Source: Butyrivibrio hungatei NK4A153 (lineage in GTDB: Bacteria; Bacillota; Clostridia; Lachnospirales; Lachnospiraceae). From it: 64,000 nt of DNA. The number at the start of each line of letters is the position of its first letter. The stretch's first letter is position 1. The DNA lies in the NCBI RefSeq assembly GCF_000424465.1, contig NZ_AUJY01000001.1, forward strand, positions 227,588 through 291,587, in the 5' to 3' direction. The notes beneath the pieces are model-generated. The model was not told the origin of the DNA. It ran no database searches and saw only the letters and a list, made by a program, of their open reading frames with translations. Positions 43,561 to 52,054 of this stretch are shown here, piece by piece. Position numbers and translations under genes: made by a program.

Positions 43561-45489
43561 ATGATTGAAGGTAATCCAAACGGCGGACTTACGTTTTGTA
43601 TAGCGGCGCTGATAGTCAGTTTAACAAGTATTTTTTGTGCGATAGTGATCAGGAAAAAGAAAAGTCTTAAGAACACTTTATTACTTGTGCTTCTTTTGAT
43701 AGTTCTTTTTGATTCCTGTACAGGTATCGCTTCTTATATTGCCTATAACTATGATTTTCCTTATGCGATCAAGTTTTTTGTGTGTTATCTGAGTAAATAT
43801 ATTTACTATGCGACGCATTTCTTGATGATGCCCGTACTTTTGTATTACATAATCGTAGTTTGCGGTATTTTGCATCTTTTTTCTAAGAGATTCCGAGTTG
43901 CATTTGCAATTCCGATGGCTGTTCTTGAGACGGTTCTTTTCTCTAATCCCATGACACAACTTGCGTTTACGGCGCAATCCGACCTTGTTTTCCACAGAGG
44001 ACCCGTCGTTTATGCGGCTTATATTCTGAGTGCGTTCTATTTTATCCTATGTGTTCTTTTGCTTGTGAGATACTGGAAGAGTATAAACCACCTTAAAAAA
44101 GGTGCAATGGTGTATTTTCTGTCGCTTGCGATCATGGGAGTCATCATACAGATGCTTTTTCCTACGATCACATGTGAGCTTTTGTGCGAGTCAATCGGAC
44201 TTATGGGAATCATGATAATTCTGGAAAAAGACGACGACAGGGTTGATTCGGGAACGGGACTTTATAACAGAATGGCGCTGTTGCAGGATATCAAGAATTA
44301 TATTGGTCTTAACAGGAGCTTTAGGACTATCTGCGTTCGTATAGAAAATGCGGATGCGTATATAAATATTACGGGATATGCGGATTTTGATTCGATAATA
44401 AAGCAGATATCTAAATATCTTTTTGATGTGGCGGATAAGTACGACGTGTATATAAGCGGTGTTGCCTGCTTTTATATTCTGTGTCTGGACGGGAATGAGA
44501 GCGAGAGCAATAAGCTTGCGTATGCGATAAGAGACAGGTTTGACAGAGGTTGGCTTCTTGAAGATAATCAGATGAATATCAATGCGCTCATAATGTGTGC
44601 GGGAACACCCGATATGTTCAATAGCGAAGAGGATATTCTGATGCTGTCGGAAGCGCATATCGAGGATACGGGAAAAAATCTTTTGATCGACCATGATCTT
44701 GATTTTCTTCTTAGGAAGATTGAGGTTGAAAAAGCTATTGTCCGCGGAATGAATGAGAATTATTTTAAGGTTAAATACAGGCCGATCTTTGATAAGAGCG
44801 GAAACAAGGTATGCGGAGCGGAAGCTCTTCTTAATCTGGACGATGCGGTGCTTGGCGTGATATCTTTCTCAGAGTTTATGGGAGTTGCCGAGAAGTCGGG
44901 ATTTGCGGAAGAAATAGAGAACAGGATGATAGGTTCGATCCTTAGATTTGCGGGGGAGCTACTTGAGGAAAATCCGGATTGTATAAATTTCATCATGGTG
45001 CATACGGTGTCGGATAAGGTTATCAGTAAAGAACTTGTCGGAGTGGTGAGAGAGTATGCGAAGCAGTACAATGTCGACCTTTCCAAGATTGCGCTTGATA
45101 TAAATGACAATGTCCTGTATGTTGAGACGGATTCCGTGGACTATGTAATAGAGAGGCTAAGCGAGGATGGAGTCAGGATCTTTATGGGAAATTACAAGAA
45201 CGACTCAATGGGCGTAAGGTACGATATGCTTAGCGGATTTAACGGAGTTATAGTAAATATCAAGCACTTCATGGAGACAACCGGAGGCTCAAAGCGCGGC
45301 ATTATACTAAAGAACAGAATGGATATGCTGAGGCAGATAAATAAGACCGTTGTGGTATCGGGAGTGGATTCTTTTGAATACTATGATAAGATGAAAGATA
45401 TTTACGCCGACTATATTTTGGGCGACTATCTGTCACCGGCTGTATCAAAGATTGAGTTTGTGGAGATTGCAAAAGCGGGAAGAGTATGA
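43561..45489 (+). CDS. 7TM-GGDEF-like-EAL-like membrane signalling protein
   Basis: A 642-residue protein that parallels the first half of the hybrid kinase: the same seven-helix N-terminus (compare VNFLFVYFLTHFAMAP-type and YIYYATHFLMMPVLLYYII regions, and TCELLCESIGLMGIMIILE), then a GGDEF-like domain with GVACF at the active loop, then an EAL-like domain with AEALLNL but without other metal ligands. Catalysis is unlikely; binding of cyclic di-GMP or of a partner is possible. AAAGGA precedes the ATG, 4 bp after the dual receiver. It has no kinase part. Confidence 0.9.
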   Translation: MIEGNPNGGLTFCIAALIVSLTSIFCAIVIRKKKSLKNTLLLVLLLIVLFDSCTGIASYIAYNYDFPYAIKFFVCYLSKYIYYATHFLMMPVLLYYIIVVCGILHLFSKRFRVAFAIPMAVLETVLFSNPMTQLAFTAQSDLVFHRGPVVYAAYILSAFYFILCVLLLVRYWKSINHLKKGAMVYFLSLAIMGVIIQMLFPTITCELLCESIGLMGIMIILEKDDDRVDSGTGLYNRMALLQDIKNYIGLNRSFRTICVRIENADAYINITGYADFDSIIKQISKYLFDVADKYDVYISGVACFYILCLDGNESESNKLAYAIRDRFDRGWLLEDNQMNINALIMCAGTPDMFNSEEDILMLSEAHIEDTGKNLLIDHDLDFLLRKIEVEKAIVRGMNENYFKVKYRPIFDKSGNKVCGAEALLNLDDAVLGVISFSEFMGVAEKSGFAEEIENRMIGSILRFAGELLEENPDCINFIMVHTVSDKVISKELVGVVREYAKQYNVDLSKIALDINDNVLYVETDSVDYVIERLSEDGVRIFMGNYKNDSMGVRYDMLSGFNGVIVNIKHFMETTGGSKRGIILKNRMDMLRQINKTVVVSGVDSFEYYDKMKDIYADYILGDYLSPAVSKIEFVEIAKAGRV

Positions 45490-45548
45490 TATAAACTATA
45501 ATACGTAAATTGTGTTTTTGTGAAATACGGATAGATACAGGATTTATG

Positions 45549-45586
45549 CCTCTTTGTCGGAAAAAAGTCTGACAAAGAGGTTTTTT
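45549..45586 (+). terminator. Intrinsic terminator ending the relay operon
   Basis: CCTCTTTGTC (45549-45558) with GACAAAGAGG (45571-45580), 12-nt loop, then TTTTTT. Confidence 0.92.
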
Positions 45587-45739
45587 GTCTGATATTTGTT
45601 ACATATGATAATTTTTTTGATAATTATAGTATAATTCTGCGATTAATTATTGACATTCTGGTGCAAATATAATACTTTTTTTAAAAGAGCTTTAAAATTA
45701 TTTTTAACATTTGCTTATAAGAGAAGGGGATTGATTTTA

Positions 45740-46861
45740 ATGGATATAGTTTTGGCGATTCTGGCTGTTTTACCGGCAGCTGTTTTGTTATGTATTATCT
45801 ACAAGGCGGACAAAGTCGAGAAAGAGCCTCTGGGACTTATGGCGGCAGTGTTCTTTTTTGGGGCGCTGACAACGGTAAGTGCGGTGGCTTTGGAATATTT
45901 TGGAATCCTTGTCCTTGATATGGTCTTTCCTAAGCAGAACGTTGTTTATCATCTTATAGAAAATTTCCTTGTGATCGGTGTGGCTGAAGAAGCAGGTAAA
46001 TACTTCGTTTTAAAGAAGTGTACCTGGAATAATGAAGAGTTTAACTTTGCTTTCGACGGAATAGTTTACTCAGTGTGCGCATCTCTGGGCTTTGCGACGA
46101 TTGAGAATGTTATGTACGTATTCCAGTTTGGATTTATGACGGGACTTATGCGCGCGGTACTTTCGGTTCCCGGACACTGCATATTCGGCGTGTTTATGGG
46201 CGCATATTACGGACTTGCCAAAGGATATGAGTGCAGGGGCAGGTTTGACAAGAGAAATGCCAATACACAGAAGGCGTTCTGGATACCTGTCGGACTTCAC
46301 GGACTGTATGATTTTTGTCTTTCGACGGAACATACTCTTACAATGCTTGTATTTATCGGACTTGAGCTGTTCATGGTCATAAAGGCTATTTTATATGTTA
46401 AGCGTATTTCAACAAAGGATCTTCCGCTCAGACCGGGCATGATGCCGGGGCAGATGATGAATGGCGGATACTTCGGTATGAATCCCATGCAAGGACAATT
46501 TTATCCTATGCGGCAGCCGGTAGCGAACGGACAGTTTATGCAGCCTCAGTTCTATCAGGGGCAGCAGATGGCCGGAAACAGGCAGTTTATGCAGGGACAA
46601 GGACAATTCTATCAGGGGCAGGTTGTAAACGGACAGCCCATGCAGCCGCAGTTTTATCGTGAGCAGCAGTCTGTAAGGAATATTCAGCCGATAAATGCAC
46701 GTCCCGTGCAGGAGGAAGAGGTACAACCTTCTGAGGATTTCAAGGTTATTCAGAGTTATGTGGGTTATGAAAACGGCCCCGCTACAGAGAAGTTAAGTGA
46801 TGGAATATGTGACGGATTGACCAATCCGACACCCGTATTTTCCGTATCTGATTTCGATTGA
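45740..46861 (+). CDS. PrsW-family intramembrane metalloprotease with low-complexity tail
   Basis: A 373-residue protein with about seven to eight membrane helices to residue ~230. The PrsW signature is present: VAEEAGKYFVLK (EExxK), FDGIVYSVCASLGFATIENVMYV, VPGHCIFGVFMGAYYG and LHGLYDFCL. PrsW of Bacillus cleaves anti-sigma factors. The last ~130 residues are unusual: a repeated Gln/Phe/Met/Tyr-rich stretch with units like NGQFMQPQFYQGQQ, ending in an acidic segment. I start at ATG 45740, 9 nt after AAGGGG. The tail resembles the N-terminal region of the protein at 57068-58768. Confidence 0.88.
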   Translation: MDIVLAILAVLPAAVLLCIIYKADKVEKEPLGLMAAVFFFGALTTVSAVALEYFGILVLDMVFPKQNVVYHLIENFLVIGVAEEAGKYFVLKKCTWNNEEFNFAFDGIVYSVCASLGFATIENVMYVFQFGFMTGLMRAVLSVPGHCIFGVFMGAYYGLAKGYECRGRFDKRNANTQKAFWIPVGLHGLYDFCLSTEHTLTMLVFIGLELFMVIKAILYVKRISTKDLPLRPGMMPGQMMNGGYFGMNPMQGQFYPMRQPVANGQFMQPQFYQGQQMAGNRQFMQGQGQFYQGQVVNGQPMQPQFYREQQSVRNIQPINARPVQEEEVQPSEDFKVIQSYVGYENGPATEKLSDGICDGLTNPTPVFSVSDFD

Positions 46862-46886
46862 TAACAAAAATGTAAAAAAAGTGCTA

Positions 46887-46914
46887 GATAATATTAAAAT
46901 TATCCGCTTTTTTA
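46887..46914 (+). terminator. Terminator after PrsW gene
   Basis: GATAAT (46887-46892) with ATTATC (46899-46904), extended by flanking GC pairs, then CGCTTTTTTA. Confidence 0.6.
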
Positions 46915-46930
46915 TATACGAGTAATCAAC

Positions 46931-46962
46931 TATAATGACATTGTCGAATAGACTATGTCATT
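46931..46962 (+). promoter_or_regulatory. TRAP operon promoter region with inverted repeat
   Basis: Perfect TATAAT (46931-46936) without a good -35. AATGACAT (46934-46941) is mirrored by ATGTCATT (46955-46962), covering the expected start, and is followed by a run of T. An operator for the co-encoded YesN-type regulator or another protein is likely. Confidence 0.5.
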
Positions 46963-46989
46963 ATTTTTTTTATTTTAGGGAGGTAAAAA

Positions 46990-48066
46990 ATGAAGAAGAA
47001 ACTTATTTCGACACTATTAACAGTAGCAACAGTTGTATCAATGACAGCTTGTGGTGTATCAGCACCTGAGACACCCGCAGCACAGCCTGCAGCTGACGCA
47101 CAGGCATCTGATGCACAGGCAGCTGACGCTCCGGCAGAGCCTGCTAAGGATGCAATCACACTTGTTATGGCTGAGGTTAACCCTCTTGATTCTATTTCAG
47201 GTATGACAGATGCAAAGTTCAAAGAAGAAGTTGAGAAGAGATCAAACGGATCAATCATCATCGATCTTCAGGCTAACCAGGTTCTTGGTGCTGAGCAGGA
47301 CGTTCTTGATACAATGCTTGGTGGCGGCGGAACAATCGATCTTGCAAGAATTTCCGCTTTCTCACTTACAAGCTACGGCGGAGAGTCATCAATGCTCCTT
47401 TCACTTCCTTACACATTTGTAAGCCGTGAGCATTTCTGGAACTTCGCTACATCTGATCTTGCTAAGCAGTTCTTGCTTGAGCCCTCAGAGAACGGAAGCG
47501 GTGTAAGAGGACTTTTCTATGGTGAGGAAGGTTTCCGTCATTTCTTCACAACAAAGGAAATCTCAGGTATCGATTCTCTTAAGGGATTAAAGCTTCGTGT
47601 TTCTAACGACCCTGTTATGAACGGTCTTGTAGAAGGTCTTGGTGCTTCTCCTACAGTAGTTGCTTTCACAGAGCTCTATGGTGCACTTCAGACAGGTGTA
47701 GTTGATGGTGCTGAGCAGCCTATCGCAAACTATGCATCAAACTCATTCAACGAAGTTGCAGGCAACATGATCCTTGATGGACACACACTTGGTGCTATCC
47801 AGGTTATCATCACAGATGACGCTTGGAACAAGCTTTCAGCTGATCAGCAGGATATCCTTATGGCAGCCGGTGAAGAGGCTTCTAAGTACAACCGTTCAAT
47901 CTCAGAAGAGAAGGAGAAGGAAGTACTTGAGCAGCTTAAGGCTAACGGAACAAAGATCACAGAAGTTGAGGATATCAAGCCTTGGCAGGACGCTGTTAAG
48001 AAAGTTGTTGAAGAAAACATAAAGGGCAAGGAAGACGTTTACCAGCAGATCCTTGATATGCAGTAA
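46990..48066 (+). CDS. dctP: TRAP transporter substrate-binding lipoprotein (DctP family)
   Basis: A 358-residue lipoprotein (lipobox VSMTAC, Cys21) with an Ala/Pro/Asp/Gln-rich spacer to ~55. The DctP fold reads DAKFKEEVEKRSNGSIIIDL, LGAEQDVLDTMLGGGGTIDL, GLKLRVSNDPVMNGLVEGLG (with the ligand-carboxylate-binding Arg), AFTELYGALQTGVVDGAEQP and SADQQDILMAAGEEAS. The ligand should be an organic acid or uronic-acid-like anion; the identity is not readable. Codon bias is extreme, indicating high expression. GGGAGG precedes the ATG. A strong hairpin follows the stop. Confidence 0.93.
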   Translation: MKKKLISTLLTVATVVSMTACGVSAPETPAAQPAADAQASDAQAADAPAEPAKDAITLVMAEVNPLDSISGMTDAKFKEEVEKRSNGSIIIDLQANQVLGAEQDVLDTMLGGGGTIDLARISAFSLTSYGGESSMLLSLPYTFVSREHFWNFATSDLAKQFLLEPSENGSGVRGLFYGEEGFRHFFTTKEISGIDSLKGLKLRVSNDPVMNGLVEGLGASPTVVAFTELYGALQTGVVDGAEQPIANYASNSFNEVAGNMILDGHTLGAIQVIITDDAWNKLSADQQDILMAAGEEASKYNRSISEEKEKEVLEQLKANGTKITEVEDIKPWQDAVKKVVEENIKGKEDVYQQILDMQ

Positions 48067-48113
48067 TTTTTTACCACCTTTAGTTGTAACTTATCAATTT
48101 ATTTTTTAACGCC

Positions 48114-48150
48114 GGCATGGGGAGGGTATCCCTTCCCATGCCCTTTTTAG
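48114..48150 (+). terminator. Terminator/attenuator between dctP and dctQ
   Basis: A 13-bp stem (48114-48126 with 48130-48142, one wobble) around a TAT loop, followed by CTTTTTAG. It should reduce read-through so that binding protein exceeds membrane subunits. Confidence 0.85.
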
Positions 48151-48165
48151 AAGAAAAGAGGAATT

Positions 48166-48690
48166 ATGGAAGGCTTTTTTAAACAGGTAGATAAATTCAA
48201 GGTTTTATATGACGTAACATATAAGATTATGCTTTTTATCTGCAAACTCTTGCTTATTGCAGATATCCTGATCACCTCAATGAGTGTTGCAGGAAGATAT
48301 ATTTCTTTCATTCCGGATCCTGCATGGAGCGAGGAGATTGTACTTACACTTATGGCTTATATGGCTGTATTATCTGCAGCTTTGGCCATCAGACGCGGTG
48401 CTCATATAAGAATGACAGCATTGGACGTTTACTTACCTAAGAAACTTATACAGGCACTCGATATCCTTAATGATATTTGTGTACTTGGCCTTGCAATCGT
48501 TATGATCGTGATTGGATGGGGGTATGCTTCAACAATCGGAGCGAAGGGATCATATGTTAGTATGCCTTCACTTTCAAAGTTTTGGTTGTATTTCCCAATT
48601 CCTGTAGCAGGTATTGCTATGTTTGTATTTGAACTTGAGGCAATTTACAATGATATCAAACGCATAGTATTAAAGGAGGGAAATAAGTAA
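48166..48690 (+). CDS. dctQ: TRAP transporter small membrane subunit (DctQ)
   Basis: A 174-residue protein with four membrane helices. PAWSEEIVLTLMAYMAVLSAALAIRRGAHIRM is the conserved DctQ centre (WxEE...RR..HI). The subunit forms the scaffold of the sodium-driven transporter with DctM. GAGG precedes the ATG, and the stop overlaps dctM by 1 bp (TAATG). Confidence 0.92.
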   Translation: MEGFFKQVDKFKVLYDVTYKIMLFICKLLLIADILITSMSVAGRYISFIPDPAWSEEIVLTLMAYMAVLSAALAIRRGAHIRMTALDVYLPKKLIQALDILNDICVLGLAIVMIVIGWGYASTIGAKGSYVSMPSLSKFWLYFPIPVAGIAMFVFELEAIYNDIKRIVLKEGNK

Positions 48691-49988
48691 TGGCAGTAAA
48701 TTCAACAGCTATTGCAGTATTGCTTGTGAGCTTTCTTGTAATGATTATGCTCAGATTTCAGATTGCTTATGCAGTGGCATTATCTTCACTTTTTTGTTTA
48801 ATGTATCAGGGACTCCCTCTTACAAGCATCTGTCAGCAGATGGTTAAGGGAATCAATTCGTTTAGTATGATGGCAATTCCGTTCTTTATTACAATGGGAT
48901 GCCTTATGGGTACCGGTGGTATTTCAGAGAAGCTTATTGCTTTGGCCAACGCTTGTGTAGGTTGGATGACCGGTGGAATGGCAATGGTTAATATCGTTGC
49001 ATCATATTTCTTTGGTGGTATTTCAGGATCAGCTGCTGCTGATACTGCATCACTCGGAAGTATTCTCATTCCTATGATGGTCGAAGAAGGATATGATGAT
49101 GATTTCTCAACAGCAGTAACAATTACATCATCATGTGAGGGACTTCTTGTTCCTCCCAGTCATAACATGGTAATTTATGCCATGAGTGCCGGCGGTATCT
49201 CTATAGGAAGCTTGTTCCTTGCAGGATATATACCAGGTGCGATTCTAGCAGTATCACTCATGGTTGGATCATATATTATTTCTAAGAAGAGACATTATCC
49301 CAAGGGAGACAAGTTCAGCATTGTTGGTCTCTTAAAGCAGCTTGGAACTTCATTCTGGGCACTTGCTGCAGTTATTATCGTAGTATTTGGTGTTGTAGGC
49401 GGTGTATTTACAGCAACTGAGTCAGCCGCTATCGCTGTTCTTTACAGCTTGATTGTAAGCGTTTACATCTATAAAGGACTCAACTGGAAGGGCGTTTGGA
49501 AGACATTGGAATCTTGTATCGATACACTTTCAATCGTACTTATCCTTATTTCTACATCAAGTATTTTTGGCTATTGCCTTACAACGCTTCATGTTCCTGC
49601 CATTGCAGCGAATATGATTGTGGGATTCTCAAGTAATCCTGTTGTTATTGCACTTTTGATCGATCTGATTCTTCTTGTACTTGGATGTATCATGGATATG
49701 GCTCCGATCATCTTGATCGCAACACCTATCCTTCTTCCTATTGCACAGTCAATCGGAATTGATCCCATACAGTTTGGTATCATGATCGTTCTTAACTGTG
49801 GTATCGGACTTTTGACACCTCCCGTTGGAGCCGTTCTTTTCATCGGTTCTGCTGTAGGTAAGGTTAAGATGGAGAAAGTAGTAAAGGCTACACTTCCTTT
49901 CTACATTTGCATGATCGTTACACTTCTCCTTCTTACATTTATTCCTGAGATTAGTATGTTCTTACCTAATCTTCTTGGAGCAAAATAA
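48690..49988 (+). CDS. dctM: TRAP transporter large permease (DctM)
   Basis: A 432-residue protein with about twelve helices. FSMMAIPFFITMGCLMGTGGISEKLIALAN, GGISGSAAADTASLGSILIPMM, PSHNMVIYAMSAGG and PILLPIAQSIGIDPIQFGIMIVLN are the hallmark DctM segments; TPPVGAVLFIGSAVG closes the second repeat. It forms the sodium- and substrate-translocating elevator fed by DctP. AAGGAGG lies within the end of dctQ. Confidence 0.93.
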   Translation: MAVNSTAIAVLLVSFLVMIMLRFQIAYAVALSSLFCLMYQGLPLTSICQQMVKGINSFSMMAIPFFITMGCLMGTGGISEKLIALANACVGWMTGGMAMVNIVASYFFGGISGSAAADTASLGSILIPMMVEEGYDDDFSTAVTITSSCEGLLVPPSHNMVIYAMSAGGISIGSLFLAGYIPGAILAVSLMVGSYIISKKRHYPKGDKFSIVGLLKQLGTSFWALAAVIIVVFGVVGGVFTATESAAIAVLYSLIVSVYIYKGLNWKGVWKTLESCIDTLSIVLILISTSSIFGYCLTTLHVPAIAANMIVGFSSNPVVIALLIDLILLVLGCIMDMAPIILIATPILLPIAQSIGIDPIQFGIMIVLNCGIGLLTPPVGAVLFIGSAVGKVKMEKVVKATLPFYICMIVTLLLLTFIPEISMFLPNLLGAK

Positions 49989-49999
49989 GGTGATTAATT

Positions 50000-50470
50000 A
50001 TGGAATATCGTTACATATCTGATGTTAAGCCTAAGGATTTATGGTTTATAGCCATGATTCGTACATACAGATCACTCGCGGGGGTCGTAAATGTTGTATT
50101 TACAGTTGCGATGATCATGTTGTCGATTAGGTTTTGGGGAACGTCAGGACCATTTATCAGAGCACTGCTTATGTTTGGATGTATGCTGTTCCCGATTATC
50201 CAGCCTTTTCTAGTTTATTTACGGAGCATTAAACAGCTGGAGACACTTCCGGGAAGAGTAGAGCTTTTGTTTGATGATAACGGAGTTCATGTCAGCAGTG
50301 ACGGGAAGCAGGAAGACATTATGTGGAATAAGATCGTAAATGCGATCAAACAGTCCAATATGATAATCGTCATGTCGGACAAGAGCCACGGATACATGTT
50401 GACCAATCGTATTCTCGGTGATGAAAAAGATGAGTTTTATGATTTTCTTTGTAAAAAGATCAGAAACTAA
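50000..50470 (+). CDS. YcxB-like membrane protein
   Basis: A 156-residue protein: two membrane helices (~25-47, ~55-75), then a C-terminal cytoplasmic domain with VELLFDDNGVHVSSDGKQEDIMWNKIVNAIKQSNMIIVM, the YcxB-type PH-like fold. The function of the family is unknown. It begins 11 bp after dctM, so it is probably in the TRAP operon, and ends before the promoter of the sensor operon. Confidence 0.8.
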   Translation: MEYRYISDVKPKDLWFIAMIRTYRSLAGVVNVVFTVAMIMLSIRFWGTSGPFIRALLMFGCMLFPIIQPFLVYLRSIKQLETLPGRVELLFDDNGVHVSSDGKQEDIMWNKIVNAIKQSNMIIVMSDKSHGYMLTNRILGDEKDEFYDFLCKKIRN

Positions 50471-50476
50471 CGAATA

Positions 50477-50536
50477 TTAGAAAAATGATGACGGCAGCGC
50501 TATAATACTTTTATGAGTAAGTATAACGCTGCTGTC
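50477..50536 (+). promoter_or_regulatory. Second sensor-operon promoter inside an inverted repeat
   Basis: Perfect TATAAT (50501-50506) with a weak TTAGAA 18 bp upstream. ACGGCAGCG (50491-50499) is mirrored by CGCTGCTGT (50527-50535, one wobble), and ATACTT (50505-50510) by AAGTAT (50519-50524), so the -10 and the ATG at 50513 lie between the arms. The arrangement is the same as at 12399-12459. Confidence 0.55.
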
Positions 50537-52051
50537 TTTGTAAAGATGAAAAACTTAAAAAACTTTTGGTATACGATCACAATCAAAAACAAAATATCAC
50601 TTTTCACGGGAAGTGTATTTTTGACAATCCTGGTCGCAGTATTCTTTGATGCGATCCTGATCAGGCTGTTTATGATCGACGTTAATGACATAATGGAGGA
50701 CAATTCCAGATGCGGTGAGATAATTACCGTTATCGACAGGGAGAAAGAATTGTTCGATCAATACGTAAACAGTACTACCAGTGAAAACGAGGATGCTTTT
50801 AAGCTTGCGATGAAGCAGACCAAGGCTGCTGTCTATGCGATTCCGCTTAATTATTCCAGATTGGGAGAAAACAGATATGCACAGCTTTTTTCGCTTCAGA
50901 CCTGTTATGACGTTTATTGCGGATACAGAGATGAAGTCCTTAGCGGTAAATTACCGAGAAGAGACTATGTGAGCAGATTGTATGCCGTTTATAATATGCA
51001 GAATTATCTGCATACTTACGCGCAGCGATTTATAGACCTTACGCTTAAAGAGGGTAATGCCAAGTATAATGAGCTGTTACCGAAAGTTTTTATGGTTCCG
51101 GTGATTGCAGTAATAATGGGGATTTTGCTGTTTTCAACGGTACTTGAGATTTCAAGGATGATGAATAAATCTATTACTGAACCTGTGCTTAAGCTTGCGC
51201 ATGCGTCCAGAAGGATTGCGGCAAATGATTTCGACGTGGATGATGTTGCCGCAAACAACAGGGATGAACTTGGTGAGCTGATCATTGCTTTTAACAAGAT
51301 GAAATACGCGACAGGTGAGTACATAGGTGCTTTGGAGGAGAGAAGACAGGCTCTTGATAAGCTTCACGCAAAAGAAGTTGAGACTCTTGAAGCAGAGAAG
51401 CAGCTTGATGCAATGAATCTGGAACTTCTTAAGAACCAGATCAATCCGCATTTTCTTTTTAACACTCTTAATGTAATTGGTGGAATGGCCAACCTTGAGG
51501 GCGCATCGACGACTGAGGAGATGATAAGCGCACTCAGTTCGCTCTTTAGATATAATTTGAAGCATCAGGAGAAGGAAGTACTTCTTTCTCAGGAGCTTAA
51601 GGTTGCAGCCGATTACATGTATTTGCAGAAAATGCGTTTCGGGGAAAGAGTTAAGTATACGGTTGATTGTAGGGTGAACGCAGACAATGTAATGGTTCCT
51701 ACATTTACATTGCAGCCCATAATCGAGAATTGTATTATTCATGGAATTTCACCGAAAGTTGAGGGCGGTAGTGTATCTGTTTTGGTTGGCAAAAAGGCTG
51801 ACAAGCTTATAATTTCCGTCACCGATACGGGAAAGGGAATGGAACTTAGCCAGCTTAGGGAGATACGTGGAAGCTTGGGCGGAAAACAAACCAGTACCAT
51901 GGGTATAGGCATGGGAAACATTTTCAGGAGAATAAAGGCTATGTATGAGGACGCGGATATGAGAGTTAACAGCGTCTTGGGAAAAGGTACACAGGTAATT
52001 ATTATTCTTCCCTACCGTGCAGGAGATTCAATTTATACTCGAGGAGACTAA
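50513..52051 (+). CDS. YesM/LytS-type sensor histidine kinase
   Basis: A 512-residue protein (from ATG 50513). Helices at ~30-55 and ~188-212 flank an extracellular helical sensor. The HAMP domain follows (ITEPVLKLAHASRRIAANDFDVDD), then the His_kinase block with His313 in LKNQINPHFLFNTLNV, and GHKL ATPase motifs PIIENCIIHGISPKVEGG, VTDTGKGME and MGIGMGNIFRRIK. The ATG at 50513 is 6 nt past the -10 box, implying leaderless mRNA. ATG 50549 (MKNLKNFWY) is an alternative, with only a weak ribosome binding site. It should sense the TRAP ligand, perhaps via the anchored DctP-like protein two genes on. Confidence 0.9.
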   Translation: MSKYNAAVFVKMKNLKNFWYTITIKNKISLFTGSVFLTILVAVFFDAILIRLFMIDVNDIMEDNSRCGEIITVIDREKELFDQYVNSTTSENEDAFKLAMKQTKAAVYAIPLNYSRLGENRYAQLFSLQTCYDVYCGYRDEVLSGKLPRRDYVSRLYAVYNMQNYLHTYAQRFIDLTLKEGNAKYNELLPKVFMVPVIAVIMGILLFSTVLEISRMMNKSITEPVLKLAHASRRIAANDFDVDDVAANNRDELGELIIAFNKMKYATGEYIGALEERRQALDKLHAKEVETLEAEKQLDAMNLELLKNQINPHFLFNTLNVIGGMANLEGASTTEEMISALSSLFRYNLKHQEKEVLLSQELKVAADYMYLQKMRFGERVKYTVDCRVNADNVMVPTFTLQPIIENCIIHGISPKVEGGSVSVLVGKKADKLIISVTDTGKGMELSQLREIRGSLGGKQTSTMGIGMGNIFRRIKAMYEDADMRVNSVLGKGTQVIIILPYRAGDSIYTRGD

Positions 52052-52054
52052 AGA

